In this document: positions 56,839-64,000 of the stretch, piece by piece
Position numbering within the stretch: position 1 is the first letter of the stretch
Layout: each line of letters opens with the position of its first letter
DNA from: Escallonia rubra
Taxonomy: Eukaryota > Streptophyta > Magnoliopsida > Escalloniales > Escalloniaceae
DNA length: 64,000 nt
Direction of reading: 5' to 3'
Assembly: GCA_033065855.1 (NCBI GenBank)
Contig: JAVXUO010000422.1
Span: forward strand, 248,001-312,000
The notes under the pieces: generated by a model
What the model was told of the DNA's origin: nothing
The model's database searches: none
What the model saw: only the letters and a program-made list of their open reading frames with translations
Made by a program: the position numbers and the translations under genes

Positions 56839-59421
56839 ATGGTAGCAACAGTGCTCAACCTGTCTTCTGCGGCCACATTAGGCTCGCTAATGCAATTTCC
56901 TCCAATCTCACGCCCATCTCGCTCAAACTTCCAGTTCTGCACAATCCCTTCAACAAAGCACAAAATACACTCAAATCACACAATCCAATCCAGGGTACTT
57001 AACAAACCCTTTTGTTACTCCGACTATGCACCTACAACAACCCCACCACCAGAATCAGACCCACCGGCGGCGAATAATACGCCGCCGCCGATAAGGAGGA
57101 GGAGGAGGAGGTACAGAAAGCAGTACCCAGGTGAGAAGAACGGCATTACTGAAGAGATGAGGTTCGTCGCGATGAAGCTCCGTAACAATAATGCCAAGAA
57201 AGGCAGCAAGAAGGAAAATGAGAGCGATATTAGCGATGAAGAAAATGATGATGAAGGTGTTGATGAAAGTGATGAGTCAGTTTCATTGGGTGAGGAAGAA
57301 GATGGTGGTGGGTGTGGGGAGATTTGGCAACCTAGTATGGCAGGGTTTGTCAAGTACCTTGTTGACAGCAAGCATGTTTTCGAGACCGTCGAGCGCATTG
57401 TTGACGAATCTAGTGACGTTTCTTGTGAGTTTCCGCTTTGCCCATTCGACAAAAATTTGTTCTTTGCAATTCCTTCATGTGTTACGGTTCTTTGTAGGGC
57501 TAATCTTAAGTTATTGTAATTAAGGGATACTTGGATGTTTTTGTTCTCGGTTCAAAGGGGGGGCGTTTCTTTTCATGCTTTATTAACTGAGTTCTTGAAA
57601 TGGCACGATGGTTTGAGTTGCAGGTGCTGATTTTGCATCATAAAAGGAAGCAATAGTTTTCATATTCAGTCCTTGGCTTTAGTTTGTGATTGTGAATGAG
57701 GTATTGGAGACAAGATGCTGGTTGTCTTTAACTACTTACCAATATGATTCCTTGATAGAGGATAAGGAGCAAGAGGTTTAGATTTGTGTGGGAAGTTTAC
57801 ATTTTCCTTTTCTACTTTGATTTAAGTCTAGGAATGTAATAGTTTCATGGATCATTTATGTTTGTCTGTTTCTATATGGGACTCTTACATGTTGAATCTT
57901 GTGATATCTTCTGAGTTCTGATCAATATTGACTGCAGATGCCTACTTCAGAAATACTGGGTTGGAACGATCAGCTGGTCTTTCAAAGGATCTAGAATGGT
58001 TTAGAGAACAAAATATTGAGATCCCAGAATGTAGTAGTCCTGGAGTTACTTATGTAAGCTATTTGGAGAAAATTGCGGAGACGAGTCCTCCTTTATTTTT
58101 GTGTCACTTCTACAATATATACTTCTCCCATATAGCAGGCGGTCAAGTGATAGCAAAACAGGTACATCACCGTTTGTCTCCTAGATTCAGCGGTCCCTTT
58201 TTGTTAGATTAAAAGCTTTTTTATCTAATGTTCTGACTGTTTCAGAGTAAATAAATACCGAACATCTTTACAGCATTTTTACTTATCAATTTGTACATAT
58301 CTTTTTTAGGTCAAGCTTTAGAACCAGTCCTTGCTTCTTAGTGAATGCTTTTGTCACTTCAACAACTACCAGAGCGTGAGCATGAGTAGGATATGATTAG
58401 CTTATATGAAATTAGATAGCTTCTTCTCCTTGGTAAGCATCATTCTTGTGGAAGCCTGAGATTCATCAAACCTTGCAAGTCATATTTGAATATTACAGTT
58501 TTTCCCTTCAACTTTTGTGCTTTTTGAATGGAAGTGCTAAACTACATTTGGGGATAGAGCAAGAAGTGAATACACAACTTCTTAGGCGGATTAGTTAATT
58601 CTCCCAATCAATTAGCAAAAAAAGTTAGTTAATCTCATGATTAATGTCACCAAATAGGGCCTTCACAAACTACGGACTATTTTGTTGTTTCAAGCTTGAT
58701 TTCCCCTTAGCAGTGGTTGTTGCTTTCCTCTTGAACACCAGGAGAGATAGACGACAAGAAGTTTGAGAGAATAATGCATTAGACTGTGAATGAAAACAAA
58801 CTCGTGAAAGCAATGACAGCAATTAGTAGGACGGTAACAATTGAAAGAACAGTAAGGACTCGTACTATGTAAAGTCTCTTTGTAGTTGTACCATTGGGGC
58901 ATAGCCTTTACCAGCCTACCAGGGAGTTCTCCAAAAGTCTACCTAGATTTTTACGAAAAGACTTCACCAATCCCCTTTGATAGCCCTTCTATGGACCATC
59001 CCAAAATACCTAGATGTCTCAAACACAATACCTATGTACAAGAATGGAGAACTAGATCCCAATGATTATTCTACAACATGCTCTCTGTATAAAAATTCTC
59101 CTGAAGTTAAGTGTTTTTCTCCTTGCAATTAGGTCTCGAGAAGGCTCTTAGAAGGAAGGGAGCTGGAGTTTTATAATTGGGAAGGGGATACATCAGAGTT
59201 GTTGAGGGGGGTACGAGAAAAGCTCAACATGATTGGAGAGGTCAAAGCCTGAGATTCGGTTGACTTGTATTGTTATCTCGTGGAGGGATTGCTTGATACT
59301 TATTTGTTGTTTGTGGTTCTCATTGCAGCACTGGACCCGAGACGAGAAAAACAAATGCTTAAGAGATGCAACGAAGTCATTCCGGTTTCTGGGGCAGATA
59401 GTTCGCCTGATCATTTTGTGA
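56839..59421 (+). CDS. HO2: Plastid heme oxygenase-like protein 2 (HO2)
   Basis: This is a plastid member of the plant heme oxygenase family, linked to phytochrome chromophore and tetrapyrrole metabolism. The four exons are 56839-57424, 57938-58161, 59133-59240 and 59329-59421, giving 336 residues. The N-terminus is Ser/Thr-rich with hardly any acidic residues for about 60 positions, as in a chloroplast transit peptide. A Pro and Arg stretch follows, then EEMRFVAMKLRN. An acidic insert follows (SDISDEENDDEGVDESDES), typical of HO2 and absent from HO1. The body has FVKYLVDSKHVFETVE, TGLERSAGLSKDLEWF and CHFYNIYFSHIAGG. Where HO1 has the heme-ligating histidine (MRLHT), this has arginine (MKLRN). 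That fits Arabidopsis HO2, which binds protoporphyrin IX but is not a true heme oxygenase. The gene's 5' leader abuts a Mutator-like element. Confidence 0.95.
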
Positions 59422-61400
59422 AACAAACTCATTTTCAATTTGTATGTTGCGATGTTTGAATGAGGTGAAGACGAGATACTGATATTTTTCAGTTCCTTTC
59501 ACAACAGAGATTAGCAGCAACCTAATTTTCACTCTTTCTTGTGCCCAGGTAGCATGTCTCCTATTCAGACTTAACACCCATACATGCATATTGATCTTCG
59601 CCGAACAGAAAACTAGACAGCTAGTTGGTACTTGTAAGTACAACTACCAGCTTCTCCAGTCACAGAGACTCAAATTATCTCGTTGTTTGTCTGTAAAACA
59701 TTGTTCGGATTACTTTACAGCAGAATGAGCAGCAGCGACGGTGTCCCTGTCCTAGGAAAGTATGGTGGTAGTGGTATCCTTTTCTGTTTCTCCATGGAGT
59801 CACCAGCCACTTACGGTTAAATGGCAACAAATTGAAGCGAAACAAGGTAAAGCCGGTAGTCGCCCTTGAGTTTGGTACAAGATGCCACAAAAGCGCTTGT
59901 ATGGCTTTGAAGGCGTTCCATATGTATTCTTCACATAGTTCAAATATTGACAGATCTCTTCCTCCAGTGTTCTTGTGAGAGCAGGTTAGCCAAGGAGGTT
60001 CTTTTTTTCTTTTGGTTACTCGTAGGAAGTATTTATGGAGTAAGAAGAGCAATGTAATAATCCTCAAAGAAATAAACTGGTTTTAATATGTGATGGATTC
60101 CCTTCTTCCCTATAACATAACATGTTATGACTGATGGCTCCATTTAAAGTTTATCAAAATTCTTTGATGTCATTGCGAAAGACAGATCATGCAACTTCAG
60201 GGATAGATGATTAATTATCGTTTGGCAGCGAGATGACGTTCAGCTGCATGTGCCAACCAACTCCATTCATCTGATGTAGAACTTCATACTTCAGAAGTGA
60301 GTGCAGGACGTCTTCCCAACTCTGGAGCTTATCACATTAATTTAGCTTTGCGTCTGAATCTACCCGTACAAAGAAGCTTCACCTAGCTGCTAACCGCTAC
60401 AAGGGAGGACAGGAAGCGAAATACTGGTTTTGATACAATGTTGGTCCAATTGACTGCTTCTATATGAACATCGAAAAAGCCGCAACATGTATATTCTGAA
60501 AGATCAGCGTTGTTCAGTTTCGTATTAGTGATTGAATCCCTCTACGAGTTTAACGGGTTTTAAGCCAATTCGGTTTGGAAAACGATATTTCAAAAGAATT
60601 ATCAGGTTTTGTCAGAGGAATTGGTGCTCTTAATAGTTTCAGATTGACATAAATCAATAGTTGCAGATCATTTTGCACTCGCCAACATTGTTTTGCACTA
60701 GTACTAGTAATCCCCTTTTTCGAGAGAGGAATTGCATGTGTAGAAGTAAATACCCCTTTGCTCCAAATGCATAATGGACAAAGCAGCTTGCAGCCGTGCT
60801 GGCTTTCACAGTGAGAAATGTGACCAAAATCCTTCAGTAAATGCAGTGTTGTGAACAGGAGTGGCACTACTGACTTTAGTTAGTGCAATGATAGTGTCAT
60901 TAGTCACTAGCAAAGCTATATACATATTCGGGTCCATCCACCAGATTCATAAACACGACGCGTTATTTGATCGCACATTACAATTATATAGTAGGCATGC
61001 AGTACAATCACTCGATGCATCTGCTGCATAAATATGTGGAATACCGTATTCCACATATTCTGATTGGTTAAAGCCCATTATGACCCAGCTCAAATTGCAG
61101 TCCTAGGAATACGACTACCAACGCCACCATTGCTGCTGCTATCTCGCTCTTCATCCCTCTCCGGTACCTCTCGCTTTTATAACCTTGCACCGGTACATGT
61201 TTTGGTTTTTGTTTTGCGGAAGAAAGATTTACTCTAAATCCAATGATTTTTTTTCAATTTTTACGCTAGAAAGGCTGGAAAGAAGACTTATCTCAAGTCT
61301 GGACTCTTGAGCATTGTTATAACTGACCGAAAGTGGGCAAAACGAGTAAGAGAAACAGATGACATTTTTCAGGAAAAAGGCTATTTGGCTTTCATGTTCC

Positions 61401-61443
61401 TCTCTCTTTCTCTCTCGCGCGCGCGTGCGCACACACGCACACT
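61401..61443. repeat. Compound CT/CG/CA microsatellite
   Basis: A CTCTCTTTCTCTCTCG run is followed by CGCGCGCGTGCG and ACACACGCACAC. Confidence 0.85.
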
Positions 61444-61480
61444 CAAACACATTTTGTTGAGGCCTTCAACAATTAGTCTC

Positions 61481-61697
61481 TTAGTTAGTTGCCTGCAGGC
61501 TCAAGTACTTGCAACAACCTCTTAACGGATTGGACTACTTCAAGACCACCAGGGACATCCTTATTTACAATGAGCATATCGTCCTCTTAGTTGGTTGTCT
61601 GCAGACTCAAGTACTTGCAACCACCTCTAACGGATTGGACTACTTCAAAACCACCAAAGACATCCTTATTTACAATGAGCATATCGTCTTCAGCCAA
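61481..61697. repeat. Tandem duplication, unit about 110 bp
   Basis: Two copies start with CTTAGTTAGTTGCCTGCAGG and CTTAGTTGGTTGTCTGCAGA and continue through AACGGATTGGACTACTTCAA to CAATGAGCATATCGTC. A few substitutions and one deleted base separate them. In minus sense the second copy is part of an open frame (about 61587-61808) reading LIVNKDVFGGFEVVQS, which I cannot assign. Confidence 0.85.
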
Positions 61698-62952
61698 TCG
61701 TTCGGCAAGCCGAACATTGTAAACCACCTTTTGGCTGGTGCTTTCTAGCTTGTAATTTTGCTTATAAACCATGGGGAATTCTTTGTGCAGAAACTTGTTG
61801 AGTTTCAAGAGCTTCTACGGTTACCATATTGAGACATCACGACCCTTCGGGTTAAGATACACAGAGGATCCCCGTCGAAACACATTGAGAACTGGGAAGA
61901 TATCCAGAGAGCACTGAAGAGACATCATCATTCAGAGCTTCCTCCATGAAGACTACTAACTGTAATCCAAGAGCTCTAGCCTCTAGGTTCATGTAAAGTA
62001 TAGCAACCGGCTACGGAATTTTAACTTAACAAGTGAAGTCCGAAAGGGCTGGAGTATCTTTTTTCTACTTTCATTAATATGACACATTCAAGAAAACTTT
62101 TCCACTCAATATGTGTAAAAAAACCTTGGTTTTCTCAGTAACGTATTGATGCATTATCAACTAAATTTTGCCTGATTGTAGCCAAACATAGTGCAGCAGG
62201 TGCAGCTAGGTATACCCTCTGAATAATTCCTTTTTGTTTTCTTCCTTCAACTCCCCATCACGTAGATAAAAACTACAACTCTGTAATTAATAATTAAAGA
62301 TTGCAGCTCCATGGGAGTGCTACAAGGTGGAAAGGAAGGATCCAGCAGGAAGATTCATGACTTATCTAATGAATGATTCACTGATGGTTAGTTATGCAGA
62401 TGATGTATGAGACAATCAAAACAATCTAATTAAGATGACATTACAACTCGACCATGTTTGCAACTACGGTTACAGAAAAACTCCAACTTGATGGTCTAAC
62501 ATCTTCAATATCACTTCCACGAAAAGCAAACGTTTCTACACTTCAGCATTGGGTGTTTGTCATTGTTACCTAAACAACCCGTCACGTCATGATCTGGGGG
62601 AACCCTTACAACCAAACTCCCTGAACAATCCATCGATCTACTTTTCACGTGATCATACCTATTCGACTGGTTGCTATGTTAACATGAGCCTGAACAGACA
62701 ATTGAAGCAACAGAACTATTTACAAAGGATGCAAAGACCATCAAGCTAATGTGTTCTTTTGTTTTCGGTGCCTGGCAGCCTGATCTATCAGCTTTGCCTT
62801 TCACTTTTCTTCTCCCCCCTCCCCCACCCGGGATCATACAACGGGCATACCTATCTATTTTCCTTCTATATTTAAAACGCAAGTTACAACAACAAGGTTA
62901 CATAAGCAGATTGCCAGATCAATGCGTGATTTACCCAATGATTATTCCCAAG

Positions 62953-64000
62953 TCAGTTCTGTGTCTGCTGAATAACAAAATGATCAACAATCCGAACAGT
63001 GTTTACTGGGTCCTGCTGATAAGAAGCTGCTCTCCATTTGCTAGGATACTCTCTGAGGTGGTTTGGCTGCTGTGGTTGTTTTGGCTCCCCATCCCAGTCA
63101 GGATCCAGCTTCCATTCTTTAGGAACCTGCATATCCAAATGAATATGTGTAAACCTAGAGAAAAAACATTAAGGTTTTGGATTTGACTCCACGTCTCCTA
63201 ATTACCGGGAAAGTCTAAACTAATTGAGATCGAGTAATGCTAGGTGGGTCACTAATGTAATAAATCCAGAGTAGACTGCATGAGATGGCATCTCTGTTAA
63301 AGGAAAAAACTAACAGTATAGGTAGATCCCTGGTCTTGGAAGCAACCAAAGTATCTGGAAAAGAGAGAAGGTTTCGCATGAATGGTAATAGACTTGATGG
63401 AAAAACTTCTAAAGACCGTCAAAATTGCGTTTGATGCCACGCCAAGTAATATTTCATTTGGAATCCGACCAATTTGATGCTTGTATTTTTTGTATCATTA
63501 ATGACTAGCCATACGACGAACTATTATTAACAGGAGCGCATATAGTGCAGAATGGTATTACATTATAGAGTGTCTTACCAGCCCAGAGTGCAAGGCCACT
63601 ACCCAAAATCAGTTAAAACGAGCACAATCAACTTTTTGGAAAACGCTATAGTTCAAACAGATTCAGATTCTCATTTAACACCGTCATTTTGTTTCAAGGA
63701 TTTTCAACATGTCCAAACGCAAACACCACAAGACGGAAAAGAAGTGACTTACCTTATCAACTGCTAGCGTGAAAACTTCAAGATCACCCGTGCTATTGAT
63801 ATGGAACCGTGTAAATGACTTGTAATTAGCAATCCGGAGTGACGAAAAAGCTTCATCAAAGTGTATGTGAAGCCAGTTTATGCAAATGTACAAGTAGCTT
63901 CCGAACACCAAAGACACAACAGGAGTTGAGAACACCCAGAAATAAAGGAAGACAGATGCATAGTATATGATGGCACCCCCTCGGGAGAGTGAATGCATCC
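62953..64000 (-). CDS. Calcineurin-like metallophosphoesterase family protein, 3' end (partial)
   Basis: The last two exons of a minus-strand gene continue past the right edge. The visible exons are 64000-63753 (open at its 5' side) and 63126-62953. They are joined by GTAAGT and TGCAG splice sites in phase 0. The first codes for one or two membrane segments (AIIYYASVFLYFWVFSTPVV onwards), then HFDEAFSSLRIANYKSFTRF and GDLEVFTLAVDK. The second codes for VPKEWKLDPDWDGEPKQ and ends VRIVDHFVIQQTQN. From memory this resembles the C-terminus of the roughly 1000-residue plant calcineurin-like phosphoesterases with membrane anchors (Arabidopsis At4g11800 type). The catalytic domain is outside the window, so the name rests on the tail only. 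Confidence 0.55.

Larger units (their letters stand above)
59422..62952. other. Intergenic between HO2 and the metallophosphoesterase gene (convergent)
   Basis: A minus-strand frame at 59675-60067 (130 codons) contains protein-like sequence (LSIFELCEEYIWNAFKAIQ) that I cannot assign. It could be a gene fragment. A C/T then CG/CA microsatellite lies at 61401-61443. A roughly 110-bp tandem duplication lies at 61481-61697. Nothing else is supported. Confidence 0.4.

Overview
The window is nuclear DNA of a flowering plant, most likely a eudicot. It is AT-rich, its genes are interrupted by spliceosomal GT-AG introns, core promoters are TATA type, and the gene families are plant ones (patatin-like acyl hydrolases, a WNK kinase, plastid heme oxygenase 2). 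I cannot name the species from sequence alone.

Positions 1-25587 are a tandem segmental duplication. Unit A runs from before the window to 14361 and unit B to 25587. Each unit carries one intact seven-exon patatin-like gene on the minus strand (10264-12911 and 21506-24145). The units differ by transposon history. Unit A took a 5.86-kb terminal-inverted-repeat element into a (TA)n tract, and a CACTA element had inserted inside it. Both units share an older hAT insertion, whose right end was later lost in unit A. Between the two genes lie a Mutator-like element carrying pieces of a plastid ribosomal protein L12 gene, a broken patatin relic and a non-autonomous CACTA-like element.

Positions 25588-30579 hold no gene that I can support. 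They contain a probable small LTR element with an internal degenerate tandem array, and a MITE. An intronless WNK8-like kinase gene (30918-32582, plus strand) sits inside the patatin cluster. Two more patatin-like genes follow on the minus strand. The one at 33352-35527 has a damaged splice donor. The one at 36801-39472 looks intact.

Positions 39473-46399 are intergenic and repeat-rich, and include a TIR element that carries a frameshifted SWI3/SWIRM fragment. A ten-exon SERAC1-like alpha/beta-hydrolase gene fills 46400-54139 (plus). A tRNA-derived SINE and another Mutator-like element follow. The Mutator-like element ends 53 bp before the start codon of heme oxygenase 2 (56839-59421, plus, four exons). 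At the right edge is the 3' end of a minus-strand gene resembling plant membrane-anchored calcineurin-like metallophosphoesterases.

Taken together this is a locally amplified patatin cluster (four genes and one relic) beside unrelated housekeeping-type genes. It has been shaped by DNA transposons, at least two of which carry host gene fragments. All exon boundaries were assigned by hand from splice motifs, reading-frame continuity and comparison among the four patatin copies. No database search or transcript data were available.
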